A stretch of DNA of 21,228 nt from assembly GCA_009921765.1 (NCBI GenBank), contig RFXC01000049.1, forward strand, positions 1 to 21,228, read 5' to 3'. The notes beneath the pieces were generated by a model. The model saw only the letters and a program-made list of their open reading frames with translations, had not been told where the DNA came from and searched no databases. Shown piece after piece: positions 14,246-21,228 of this stretch (position 1 is its first letter; each line of letters opens with the position of its first letter). Made by a program: the position numbers and the translations under genes. Source of the DNA: Betaproteobacteria bacterium. Lineage in GTDB: Bacteria; Pseudomonadota; Gammaproteobacteria; Burkholderiales; Burkholderiaceae.

Positions 14246-14248
14246 CAA
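14223..14248. terminator. 12-bp perfect inverted repeat over the dctM stop, between convergent genes
   Basis: TTGCTACCGTAC (14223-14234), TG, then GTACGGTAGCAA (14237-14248) is a perfect inverted repeat. It overlaps the dctM stop (14243-14245) and ends 6 bases before the stop of the convergent hydrolase gene (14255-14257). As RNA it folds into about 11 bp with a 4-base loop in either direction, so it is the best candidate for a bidirectional terminator. There is no T-run after it on either strand. Confidence 0.55.
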
Positions 14249-14254
14249 CGGCGC

Positions 14255-16003
14255 TCAGGCGGGCGGCACCACAGGCAACACCAGCAGCGGTGGATCCGCC
14301 GGATCAAAGTGCAGGGTGACCCGGTTGTTGAATACCTCCGCTGGCCGATCTTCCGGACAGGTGTGACGAAACGGCCCCACGCCGGTAAAGGGCTGACCGA
14401 TTGCAGCCGTCATGGCTGAGAGATCGCCAGGATATTCATAGTCTTTGCCGCGAATGCTGAGCGCGATGCGATAGCCCTTGGGTGCGACGAAGCAGGTGGG
14501 GAAGATTTCGACATCCAGGTCGTAGGTTTGGCCTGGCGCAAGCGGCTGGCATTCATCCATCGTGTGATATGGGCGATACGGGAGACTTCGCGCAGCATCG
14601 AGCTTGCGCTTGGATGCGCGCAGCCATCCATGCGACATCGGCGTATGCGGATCGTTGGACCCCGCGTACGTCACCTCCTTGAGGTCGGAGGTAAAGAGAC
14701 GCAGCACCAGGAACAGATCGGCATCGGCCGTCGAGGCCGAGATTCGGAGTCGTGCAGCCGACGGCCCAATGACGTGGCACTCCTCGGCAAGTGGCTCGGT
14801 GATGAAGGTGAGTCCGTCACCCGTTGCTTCGTAGCTGATTGAAGACGTCGCCGCAACGGGTTGATCGGCGCGCAGCGCGCCATCAGCATGCAAATGAAAC
14901 TGCACCCACCGGGTGTCTTTGAGCGGCCATTGATCATCACCGCGCGATTCAAACGGCGCACCGGGGCGACGCACCAGCAGATGCACGCGCGGACGATGAT
15001 TCCAGCCGTTGTCTTCGTCCTTCAGGAAATGTCCGAAGAACTGCTTCTGTAGCGCGATGCCGGAGTTCGTGTAGTACTCGGTCCAGTGCTCATAGCAGTG
15101 GAAGTCGAGCCACTTCTGATCAGTGCCCGCTTCAATGAAGCCCTCCACATTGCCGCGCAAGTGCAACCCCTGCCCGCCCCAGTTGGCCGCCGACAGCAGC
15201 GGCACATTGATCTGGCTGAAATCAGGCAGCCGCGAGCGCCAATAGGGTTCATTCGCGAAGCGGTGTTCGCGGATCTTGCGCCGCCAGTCCACCAGGTTGG
15301 TTGAAAGCGTGGCCTCATCAAACGTTTCCGGGCCCGCCACCCATTCGCCTTCCAGGATATGACTGGCCCAGCCACGCGCGCCCAGACCATGCTGCACCGG
15401 CAGAACATACTTGTTGAACCACAGATCGCTGAAGAGCGACAGAATGCCGCCGTGGCGCGTGAATTCACGATAAAAGTCCGAGCAGCCCTCCCACACGCCG
15501 ATCGCACGCAAATACGGCGGCCGCAGTGCCGCCACCTGCCACTGGTTCATCGCCAGATACGACACACCCGAGAGCCCTACCCGACCGTTGGACCAAGACT
15601 GCTCGCCCGCCCAAACAATCGCCTCGTAAAAATCCTGCGTTTCGCGCGTTGACAACAAATCCATCACGCCGGGCGAGCGGCCCGTGCCGCGCACGTCTAC
15701 CCGCACCAGCACATAGCCGTCGTGCACGAACCGCTCGGGATCCGGGAATTCGTAGTTCTGCAGCCGGTTGGTGGACTGTGTGGTGATCGACGGCTCGTGC
15801 CGGGTCAGCATTTTCCATTGCCCCCCCCACACTTCGTCCTGAAACGACAGCCACTTGCCATACGGCGTGGCCCCCAGCAGCACGGGGTACTTCCCGTCGT
15901 CATCCGGGCGAAAGACATCACACCGCAGTGTGGTGCCATCGCTCATCACGATGGGCACGTCCCAGTCGATTCTTATGCCTTCATACAATTCGGTGCGCAG
16001 CAT
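14255..16003 (-). CDS. CocE/NonD family hydrolase (X-Pro dipeptidyl-peptidase-like acyl hydrolase)
   Basis: This 582-residue protein has an alpha/beta-hydrolase N-terminal domain and a jelly-roll C-terminal domain (from about 345), as in cocaine esterase, glutaryl-7-ACA acylase and X-Pro dipeptidyl peptidases. Seen features are DGTTLRCDVFRP, GATPYGK (oxyanion Tyr Y48), RVDVRGTGRSPG, and the nucleophile S148 in GLSGVSYLAM. A histidine candidate is H306 in FHCYEHWTEYY. Where CocE has the catalytic Asp (W-x-D), this protein reads AANWGGQGLHLRGN, so the acid residue is unclear. The ATG at 16003 was chosen because GGAG lies seven bases before it; a TTG seven codons upstream is less likely. It follows a Bug-type binding protein by 27 bases, so both are likely in one operon. 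No signal peptide is seen, so it is probably cytoplasmic. It would hydrolyse an ester or amide; the substrate is unknown. Confidence 0.88.
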   Translation of the reverse strand: MLRTELYEGIRIDWDVPIVMSDGTTLRCDVFRPDDDGKYPVLLGATPYGKWLSFQDEVWGGQWKMLTRHEPSITTQSTNRLQNYEFPDPERFVHDGYVLVRVDVRGTGRSPGVMDLLSTRETQDFYEAIVWAGEQSWSNGRVGLSGVSYLAMNQWQVAALRPPYLRAIGVWEGCSDFYREFTRHGGILSLFSDLWFNKYVLPVQHGLGARGWASHILEGEWVAGPETFDEATLSTNLVDWRRKIREHRFANEPYWRSRLPDFSQINVPLLSAANWGGQGLHLRGNVEGFIEAGTDQKWLDFHCYEHWTEYYTNSGIALQKQFFGHFLKDEDNGWNHRPRVHLLVRRPGAPFESRGDDQWPLKDTRWVQFHLHADGALRADQPVAATSSISYEATGDGLTFITEPLAEECHVIGPSAARLRISASTADADLFLVLRLFTSDLKEVTYAGSNDPHTPMSHGWLRASKRKLDAARSLPYRPYHTMDECQPLAPGQTYDLDVEIFPTCFVAPKGYRIALSIRGKDYEYPGDLSAMTAAIGQPFTGVGPFRHTCPEDRPAEVFNNRVTLHFDPADPPLLVLPVVPPA

Positions 16004-16030
16004 CGGGGCACTCCACAGACGCAAAGCCGT

Positions 16031-17038
16031 TCAATCCAGGCGAATGTTCGCGCTCTTCGCAAGCGCGCTCCAGCGAGCGATTTCCAGTTGCATATGGCTG
16101 GTGAGCTGCTCGGGCGTGGTGCCGCGAACATCGAGGCCCAAGGCAGCCGCCTTCTCGCGAAACGCCGCATTGCCGAGCCCCCGATTGACCTGGGCGTTGA
16201 GTTTCGCGAGCACTGGCGCAGGCAGGCCTGCCGGCGCGTACAACGCATACCAGGTGTCAAAGTCGATCGCATGGCCCTGCTCGGCCATGGTCGGCACATC
16301 GGGCGCCAATGCCGATCGGTTCTTGCTTGCCGTGGCCAGCGCCTTCAGTTCACCGCGCCGAACATGCTGCATGGGCAGTTGAATGATGTTGAATCCAACC
16401 TTCACTTCACCGCTCAGGAGCGCGGTGTGCAGGGGTGCCGCGCCCTTGTAGGGAACATGGATCACGTCGATTCCGGCCACCTGCTTCAGCTGCTCGAGTC
16501 CAAAGTGCTGGCCGCCGCCGTTCCCCGTGCTGCCAAACGCGAGCTTGCCTGGCTGGGATTTGGCGAGCGCAATCAGCTCTGCCAGATTGCTGACCGGCAA
16601 GCTGGGGTGCGCCACCAGCACATTGGGTTGCGATGCAACCAGCGAGACCGGGGTAAAGTCCTTAAGGGGGTCATACGGCAGCTTCGGATACAGGGCCACA
16701 CTGAAGGCTTGCGGACCGATGCCGCCCAGCAGCAGTGTGTAGCCATCGGCGGGCGATTTGGCCACCAGGTCGGAGCCAATGTTTCCATTGGCGCCTGCGC
16801 GGTTGTCGACCACGACCGGCTGGCCAAGCGACTCGGTGAGCTGCTGCGCAATATTGCGCGCCATGAAGTCGTAGCCGCCGCCCGCGGGGAATGGCACAAC
16901 AATCCGAATGGAACGCGAAGGCCAGTCGGATGACTGCGCCTGTACACCAGCGTGGCAGGCCATCCCCAGAATCGCCAGGCTCATTGCCATGATGCGACGC
17001 TTGCCCTGTTGTAAACCGCGTGCTTGCTGCAGTGTCAT
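16031..17038 (-). CDS. Bug/TctC family periplasmic binding protein (tripartite tricarboxylate transporter receptor)
   Basis: This 335-residue member of the Bug family is heavily expanded in Burkholderiales. It has a signal peptide (basic MTLQQARGLQQGKRR, hydrophobic MAMSLAILGMACHA, predicted cut after VQA near residue 34). The family blocks follow: WPSRSIRIVVPFPAGGGYDFMAR, VVDNRAGANGNIGSDLVAKSPADGYTLLLG, LPYDPLKDFTPVSLVA, KLAFGSTGNGGGQHFGLEQLK and DVIHVPYKGAAPLHTALLSGEVKVGF. Such proteins bind small carboxylates or amides, some acting with TctAB membrane subunits and many as orphans. No TctA or TctB is present here, so it is an orphan receptor. GGAGG lies five bases before the ATG, a strong ribosome site. 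It is divergent from the amidohydrolase gene and upstream of the CocE-like hydrolase, suggesting import of an ester or amide that the hydrolase then cleaves. Confidence 0.93.
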   Translation of the reverse strand: MTLQQARGLQQGKRRIMAMSLAILGMACHAGVQAQSSDWPSRSIRIVVPFPAGGGYDFMARNIAQQLTESLGQPVVVDNRAGANGNIGSDLVAKSPADGYTLLLGGIGPQAFSVALYPKLPYDPLKDFTPVSLVASQPNVLVAHPSLPVSNLAELIALAKSQPGKLAFGSTGNGGGQHFGLEQLKQVAGIDVIHVPYKGAAPLHTALLSGEVKVGFNIIQLPMQHVRRGELKALATASKNRSALAPDVPTMAEQGHAIDFDTWYALYAPAGLPAPVLAKLNAQVNRGLGNAAFREKAAALGLDVRGTTPEQLTSHMQLEIARWSALAKSANIRLD

Positions 17039-17075
17039 ATGTGCCTCCGGTTTCGTGTTGAACTCGGCCCGCGCG

Positions 17076-17100
17076 AATCTGGCGATTTAATCTGGGGATT
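17076..17100. promoter_or_regulatory. Tandem 12-bp repeat of short dyads in the divergent bug/amidohydrolase gap
   Basis: AATCTGGCGATT (17076-17087) and AATCTGGGGATT (17089-17100) differ at one base and repeat with a 13-bp period. Each is itself a short dyad, AATC-N4-GATT. They lie 38 to 62 bases before the bug ATG, and about 110 bases before the amidohydrolase start. A tandem regulator-binding site controlling one or both genes is plausible. The rest of the 172-base gap shows only the two ribosome sites. Confidence 0.45.
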
Positions 17101-17210
17101 GATGGCGAGCGTTTTGTTTGATCGAGCATACGTCTTTTCCCCCTGATGCGTGCGTGCTAGCCTCGCGCAGCGGACCGCAATGCCCACCGCCAGACCATTC
17201 GGAGACACCC

Positions 17211-18215
17211 TTGAAGATCGACGTTTTCAATCACATCCTGCCCAAGCATGTATTCGAGCGCATCCGCGAGGTTGCCCCGCAAATCCCCATCCTGAGCAGC
17301 TTCAGCAACCTGCCCGAACTGTGGGATGTGGACGCACATCTGCGTCTGATGGATGGCTACGATGGCTATCGGCAGGTGCTGTCGTTATCGAACCCGCCGA
17401 TTGAGATGCTGGGCTCGCCCGAGGTGACGCCCAAGCTTGCGCAGTTGGCCAACGACGGTCTGGCCGAGATCTGCCGCAAGCACCCCGATCGGTTCCCCAC
17501 GTTCATCGCTTCCATGCCCATGAACAATCCGGCTGCGGCGGTGAAAGAGGCTGAGCGTGCCGTCAAGGAACTGGATGCGCGCGGCATTCAAATCTTCAGC
17601 AATGTGCTGGGCAAGCCGCTCAGCTCGCCCGAGTTTTATCCGGTGTTCGAAACCATGGCGCGCTTCGATCTGCCGATCTGGGTGCACCCCATGCGCGGAC
17701 CCAACTTTGCCGACTACGCCACCGAAAGCGCATCCGAAGACGAAATCTGGTTCACCTTTGGCTGGCCGTATGAAACCAGCGCCTGCATGACGCGTCTGAT
17801 CTATTCGGGCATTTTCGACAAGCTGCCCAATCTCAAGATCATCACCCACCACATGGGGGGCATGATTCCGTTCTTCGCAGAGAAGATCAACCTCGGCTTC
17901 AAACAGATTTTTGATGGCAAGGTCGATCGCAATCCCACTGCGGAAAAAGCCGGACTGAAGCGCCCGCTCATCGACTACTACCGCATGCTCTACGCCGACA
18001 CATCCACCAACGGATCCGCTTCGGCCGCACGCTGCGGGCTCGACTTTTTCGGTGCCGATCACTGCCTCTTTGCCACCGATGCGCCCTTCGACTCACGAGG
18101 CGGCCATCACCTCATTGGCGGCACCATCCGCGCCATTGATTCGCTGGATATCGCAGCAAGCGACCGCCAGGCCATCTACGAAGGCAATGCGAAACGGCTT
18201 ATGCGGCTTTCATGA
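17211..18215 (+). CDS. Amidohydrolase-2 / ACMSD-like family protein, TTG start
   Basis: This 334-residue protein has the ACMSD-like amidohydrolase barrel, a family of metal-dependent decarboxylases and hydrolases of carboxylated aromatic or cyclic compounds. Probable metal ligands are H8, H159 in PIWVHPMRGP, H213 in KIITHHMGGMIPFF and D290 in LFATDAPFD. The usual N-terminal H-x-H reads F6-N7-H8 (KIDVFNHILPK), so its first His is missing. The start was set at TTG 17211 because GGAG lies six bases upstream and translation from there matches the family start (KIDVFNHI). A longer frame to 17118 would add 31 unlikely residues and run through the ribosome site. Its stop overlaps that of the convergent anchor subunit gene by six bases. 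Its transcription may be controlled jointly with the divergent Bug protein. Confidence 0.88.
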   Translation: MKIDVFNHILPKHVFERIREVAPQIPILSSFSNLPELWDVDAHLRLMDGYDGYRQVLSLSNPPIEMLGSPEVTPKLAQLANDGLAEICRKHPDRFPTFIASMPMNNPAAAVKEAERAVKELDARGIQIFSNVLGKPLSSPEFYPVFETMARFDLPIWVHPMRGPNFADYATESASEDEIWFTFGWPYETSACMTRLIYSGIFDKLPNLKIITHHMGGMIPFFAEKINLGFKQIFDGKVDRNPTAEKAGLKRPLIDYYRMLYADTSTNGSASAARCGLDFFGADHCLFATDAPFDSRGGHHLIGGTIRAIDSLDIAASDRQAIYEGNAKRLMRLS

Positions 18216-19136
18216 CACCGCTTGGTAGTACAGGTTTTGCGGGTGGTTTGCCTGCGCGAAGAAAAACCAGCGTTCGGCAACCAATCCCGCAAGCTGTATC
18301 AGCGCGGTGAGCAGCAACAGCGCGGGCGTTGGCTCCGCGCTGGTCAACAATGCCGCTGGCACCACGAAGCCGGCCACGAGAAACACCCACTTGATGCTGC
18401 GGAGCGCCTGGGCGCTCTTGCCGTGGAAAAACTCGCGGGTGTTGTAGCTGCTGCCCATGAAGCCTTGCGACCGCTGTCGAATGACCGGGTGGCGAATACC
18501 GATGGCGCTTTGCAGGGTAGACCGGGGCTTCAGTCGCGCATTGCGAATCAGCGAGGCGCCCCGCGCTGCCAGTGCCCCGAGCGTGAGCAGCAGCGCGGCC
18601 CACGCAAGGGCCGGCACCCACTGCACTGCGGCAACGCTTGCAAACAGCGCTGCCAGCGTGGTGCCTGACGCGCAGCCCATCAGCACAAAATTCACCAGCG
18701 TGAGCGGCGAGGCCCACTCCTGTAAAAACTTGAGTGATGCATAGATCATGGCGGTGCACAGAAATAGCGCAGCGCACACCAGCACCCCAAATAGGCCCAG
18801 TAACCGCGTGCCCGGAAGCTGCAGGGCATGGGTAGCACTCCACGCCGCACACGAGGCCATGAAGAGCGGCAGCGCAATCACCTCACGCGACAGCCACGAT
18901 GTTCGCCACATCGCAGCCGCGCGCCAGGCGCGCTCGGGCCGGCCCAGATGGAAGAACGATGCGAGCAAACCCAGCGCATTGAACACCACTGCGATTACCC
19001 CGCCTTGAGCGAGCAGCATCCGCTCATCAGGCCGCGCGCCAAACCCGCCAAGCTCACATGCAAAGAGCGCGAGAAACAGGCCCTGCCCTGCGCCGATCAG
19101 CACCGTGAGAAAAATGACCGAGAACGCGGGCTGCAT
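18210..19136 (-). CDS. DmsC/NrfD-type membrane anchor subunit of a molybdopterin oxidoreductase (SoeC-like)
   Basis: This 308-residue, strongly hydrophobic protein has about eight membrane segments, the size and layout of the DmsC family that links a molybdoenzyme to the quinone pool. The marker stretch HLGRPERAWRAAAMWRTSWLSREVI (about 63-87) is characteristic, as is the N-terminus MQPAFSVIFLTVLIGAGQGLFLALF. The ATG at 19136 was chosen because it overlaps the stop of the iron-sulfur subunit (TGATG) and gives that N-terminus; 17 upstream in-frame residues are low-quality sequence inside the neighbour gene. In SoeABC enzymes this subunit passes electrons from cytoplasmic sulfite oxidation to quinone; in DmsABC the flow is the reverse. 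The gene ends tail-to-tail with the amidohydrolase gene, sharing TCATGA. Confidence 0.9.
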   Translation of the reverse strand: MQPAFSVIFLTVLIGAGQGLFLALFACELGGFGARPDERMLLAQGGVIAVVFNALGLLASFFHLGRPERAWRAAAMWRTSWLSREVIALPLFMASCAAWSATHALQLPGTRLLGLFGVLVCAALFLCTAMIYASLKFLQEWASPLTLVNFVLMGCASGTTLAALFASVAAVQWVPALAWAALLLTLGALAARGASLIRNARLKPRSTLQSAIGIRHPVIRQRSQGFMGSSYNTREFFHGKSAQALRSIKWVFLVAGFVVPAALLTSAEPTPALLLLTALIQLAGLVAERWFFFAQANHPQNLYYQAVS

Positions 19137-19756
19137 CAGTCTGCCTGCCGCCGCGGCAGATAGTGATTGGCCGGCCGCGTGCCCCATTCGGGCATCAACT
19201 CATAGCCCCCGCGTTCGCGAATGGCCTCCGACACCTCGGACTGCGGATCATGAATGTCTCCGAATAGGCGGGCGTTGGTGGGACAGGCCATCACACACGC
19301 GGGCTTGCGCTCCGATTCTGGCAGCGTGGTGTCGGTGATGCGGTCCACGCAGAGCGTGCACTTGGTCATCACCTGCCGGGACTCATCAATTTCACGTGCC
19401 CCATAGGGGCAAGCCCAGCTGCAATATTTGCAGCCAATGCACTTGTCATAGTCGACCAGCACGATGCCGTCTTCCTTGCGCTTGTAGCTGGCACCTGTCG
19501 GGCACACCGGCACGCACGGCGGATCCTCGCAATGCAGGCAGCTCTTCGGAAAGTGAACGGTCTGCGTGTTGGGGTATTCGCCCACCTCAAAGGTTTGCAC
19601 CCGATTGAAGAAACTGCCGCTCGGGTCGGATCCGTAGGGGTTGTCATCCGTCAGCGGCCCGGCCGACCCCGAGGTATTCCACTGCTTGCAGCTTGTGACG
19701 CAGGCGTGGCAACCCACGCACACATTCAAATCAATGACTAATGCGAGTTGTGTCAT
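19136..19756 (-). CDS. 4Fe-4S electron-transfer subunit (DmsB/SoeB-like)
   Basis: This 206-residue ferredoxin-like subunit has sixteen cysteines in four clusters: C13/C16/C19/C23, C73/C76/C81/C85, C106/C109/C112/C116 and C133/C136/C154/C158. That predicts four [4Fe-4S] centres carrying electrons between the molybdenum subunit and the membrane anchor. The first motif CVGCHACVTSCKQWN and the ending ELMPEWGTRPANHYLPRR resemble SoeB-type sulfite dehydrogenase subunits as I remember them. No signal peptide is seen, consistent with a cytoplasm-facing complex. Both ends overlap neighbours: ATGA with the catalytic subunit stop (19753-19756) and TGATG with the anchor start, so the three subunits are made from one coupled mRNA. 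The family call is firm; sulfite versus other substrate is moderate. Confidence 0.92.
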   Translation of the reverse strand: MTQLALVIDLNVCVGCHACVTSCKQWNTSGSAGPLTDDNPYGSDPSGSFFNRVQTFEVGEYPNTQTVHFPKSCLHCEDPPCVPVCPTGASYKRKEDGIVLVDYDKCIGCKYCSWACPYGAREIDESRQVMTKCTLCVDRITDTTLPESERKPACVMACPTNARLFGDIHDPQSEVSEAIRERGGYELMPEWGTRPANHYLPRRQAD

Positions 19757-21228
19757 CGGATCACCTTCATGATGCCGGCCATCCAGCCTTGTCGTTTCGG
19801 CGCCTCGGGCGCCATGCCCGCCACCGGCTTCATCGCCGAGAATTGAGGCCAGCTTTCGGCGGGCTCACCGGGCTCGGCAGGCGCGATGCGAACCCGAACG
19901 TCATACCACGCGGCCTGGCCGGTGATGGGATCGGAGTTGGACATCAGCGCCTCGGCCTCACCGATCGGAATCTCGTCGCGAATCAGGTGATTGAGCAGAA
20001 ACCCCTGGCGCGACTCATTGGCATGGGGTTCAAGGCTCCAGGCGCCACGTTGCTTGCCGATGGCATTCCAGGTCCAGACCGTGCCGGGCTCCACCGCCTC
20101 GCTGTGCCGGCACAGGCAGCGCACCTTGCCCCACGCCGACTCGACCCACATCCATGCACCGTCAGCAATTCCCGCAGCCAGTGCGGTGCGCGTGTTCACA
20201 AACAGAAAGTTGTAGGTGTGGATCTGACGAAGCCATGCGTTCTGAGAATCCCAGGAGTGGTACATCGCCATGGGGCGTTGCGTGACCGCGCGAAGCGGAA
20301 ACTGCTCGGTGTCGGTCACCTGCCACTCCAAGGGCTCATAGAAGAACGGCAAGGGATCGAAGTAGCGTGCAACCCGCTCGCGAAGTCGCTCGGGTGGCTG
20401 CTTACCCGTATGCCGCCCCTGTGCGGCGAGCCGGAATCGTTGCAAAAACTCCGAATACAGGTGGATGACAATCGGGTCGCGATCGCGGCGCAAGCCGACC
20501 GACTGCGCCCAATCGAGGTAGCCCTGGTTCCAATTGCGCATGTACTGGTGTTCGGGCGGGAGACGATGGTGAAACACGCAGTTGTTCTGCGCGTACATTT
20601 CCCACTGGCGGGGATTGGGTTCACCGCGCATGGCCTTGTCGCCGTGCTCGCCACGCCAGCCTGCGAGAAAGCCGATTCCCGATCCCGGCGCAGTTTCGTA
20701 GCGCACCACAAAATCGGGATAGTCGCGGTATTTTCGCGAGCCATCAGCGTTCACGAACGCGGGAAAACCCAGCCGCGAGGCGAGCTCAACCAACACCTCT
20801 TGAAACGGCTTGCATTGGCCTGTCGGCGGAAGCACCGGAATCCGTACCGAATCAACCGGACCATCAAATTCACTGATTGGCCGATCCAGTAGCGACATGC
20901 AGTCATGCCGCTCGAGATAGGTGGTATCCGGCAAGAGCAGGTCGGCGTACGCCGTGGTCTCTGAGTGAAATGCGTCGCACACCACCAGGAACGGAATCTT
21001 GTACGCCCCGCTTGCATCCTTGTCGCAGAGCATCTTCCGGACCTCGGACGTGTTCATCGTCGAGTTCCAGGCCATGTTGGCCATGAAGAGCATCAGCGTA
21101 TCGATGGGATACGGATCGCCGCGCCACGCATTGGTGATCACGTTGTGCATGAGGCCGTGGGCCGATAGCGGATGCTCCCAGCTGAAGCCCTTGTCGATCC
21201 GGACCGGTTCGCCCTGCGCATCCACGAA
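19753..21228 (-). CDS. Molybdopterin oxidoreductase catalytic subunit, C-terminal part (SoeA/DmsA-like; cut by window end)
   Basis: The frame stays open to the last base, so only the C-terminal 491 residues are present. The N-terminal iron-sulfur and Tat regions cannot be inspected, and the GTG at 21225 is an internal codon. It belongs to the DMSO-reductase superfamily of bis-molybdopterin enzymes. Visible parts are GLMHNVITNAWRGDPYPIDTLMLFMANMAWNST, the HSETTAYADLLLPDTTYLERHD block that marks the pterin-binding fold, and a C-terminal molydopterin-dinucleotide-binding domain (about 320-450: VNTRTALAAGIADGAWMWVESAWGKV, then NSDPITGQAAWYDVRVRI). With the four-cluster and DmsC-type subunits downstream it forms an ABC set. 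SoeABC sulfite dehydrogenase is my preferred identity, with DMSO, polysulfide or thiosulfate reductase as alternatives. Whether it has a Tat signal, which would separate these, is outside the window. Confidence 0.88.
   Translation of the reverse strand, partial: FVDAQGEPVRIDKGFSWEHPLSAHGLMHNVITNAWRGDPYPIDTLMLFMANMAWNSTMNTSEVRKMLCDKDASGAYKIPFLVVCDAFHSETTAYADLLLPDTTYLERHDCMSLLDRPISEFDGPVDSVRIPVLPPTGQCKPFQEVLVELASRLGFPAFVNADGSRKYRDYPDFVVRYETAPGSGIGFLAGWRGEHGDKAMRGEPNPRQWEMYAQNNCVFHHRLPPEHQYMRNWNQGYLDWAQSVGLRRDRDPIVIHLYSEFLQRFRLAAQGRHTGKQPPERLRERVARYFDPLPFFYEPLEWQVTDTEQFPLRAVTQRPMAMYHSWDSQNAWLRQIHTYNFLFVNTRTALAAGIADGAWMWVESAWGKVRCLCRHSEAVEPGTVWTWNAIGKQRGAWSLEPHANESRQGFLLNHLIRDEIPIGEAEALMSNSDPITGQAAWYDVRVRIAPAEPGEPAESWPQFSAMKPVAGMAPEAPKRQGWMAGIMKVIR

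Noticed and set aside
15722..16933. A 403-residue open frame on the plus strand
   Set aside because: It lies antisense to the CocE-like hydrolase and Bug genes, which have clear motifs, starts and ribosome sites. Long antisense frames are common in GC-rich DNA and this one shows no recognisable family pattern.
19741..20892. A 383-residue open frame on the plus strand
   Set aside because: Antisense to the molybdopterin catalytic subunit; no family motif, and the minus-strand gene is firmly supported.
21223..21225. GTG as start of the molybdopterin subunit
   Set aside because: The frame is open to the window edge and the protein begins mid-domain, so this is an internal valine codon.
1..21228. 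CRISPR arrays, tRNA/rRNA genes, insertion sequences, integrases or attachment sites
   Set aside because: No regularly spaced repeats, cloverleaf-like sequences, transposase motifs or terminal repeats were seen on either strand.

Overview
The window is about 62-65% GC (estimated by eye). It has dense, short-spaced genes, many ATGA or TGATG start/stop overlaps, a lone Bug/TctC-type binding protein, a DctPQM TRAP transporter and HyuA/HyuB-type enzymes. Together these point to a heterotrophic betaproteobacterium of the order Burkholderiales (Alcaligenaceae/Comamonadaceae-like). That placement is inferred from gene style only; no rRNA or marker gene is present. No tRNA, rRNA, insertion sequence, phage gene or CRISPR array was seen, and no gap between genes exceeds 300 bases.

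Layout. (1) 1-2811, plus strand: the 3' part of a class V (isopenicillin-N-epimerase-like) aminotransferase, a D-threonine-aldolase/D-serine-dehydratase-like PLP enzyme started by an ATGA overlap, and an FAA-hydrolase-family enzyme. A 7-bp hairpin and a 14-bp perfect palindrome lie before the third gene. (2) 2875-6162, minus strand: a MocR/GntR regulator, then an Asp/Glu-racemase/maleate-isomerase-family enzyme, a YiiM-like MOSC protein and a RidA-family protein, probably one operon read from 6162 down to 2875. (3) 6294-14245, plus strand and divergent from the regulator: a HisC-like aminotransferase, HyuA and HyuB (hydantoinase/oxoprolinase/carboxylase family), and a complete TRAP transporter (binding protein, small and large membrane subunits). 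(4) 14255-17038, minus strand: a Bug/TctC binding protein followed by a CocE/NonD-type hydrolase. (5) 17211-18215, plus strand: an amidohydrolase-2/ACMSD-like enzyme with a TTG start. (6) 18210-21228, minus strand: a three-subunit molybdopterin oxidoreductase (catalytic subunit cut by the window end, four-cluster iron-sulfur subunit, DmsC/NrfD-type anchor), most like SoeABC sulfite dehydrogenase or DmsABC.

How the genes may work together. The most system-like part is the divergent locus around the MocR regulator (2875-14245). It combines uptake of a small solute (TRAP), ATP-dependent ring opening or carboxylation (HyuAB), a two-cysteine racemase/isomerase, a PLP aminotransferase, and a RidA-family protein of the kind that acts on reactive enamine/imine compounds. 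The regulator is itself a PLP-fold protein and lies over a promoter region with regularly spaced ACGCTT half-sites. I infer a catabolic route for a nitrogen-containing cyclic or chiral acid, but the substrate cannot be named from sequence. Several family-defining residues are replaced: the substrate-clamping Arg of the TRAP binding protein, the imine-deaminase Arg of RidA, the first metal His of the amidohydrolase, and the apparent Asp position of the CocE-like hydrolase. These suggest chemistry away from the textbook members.
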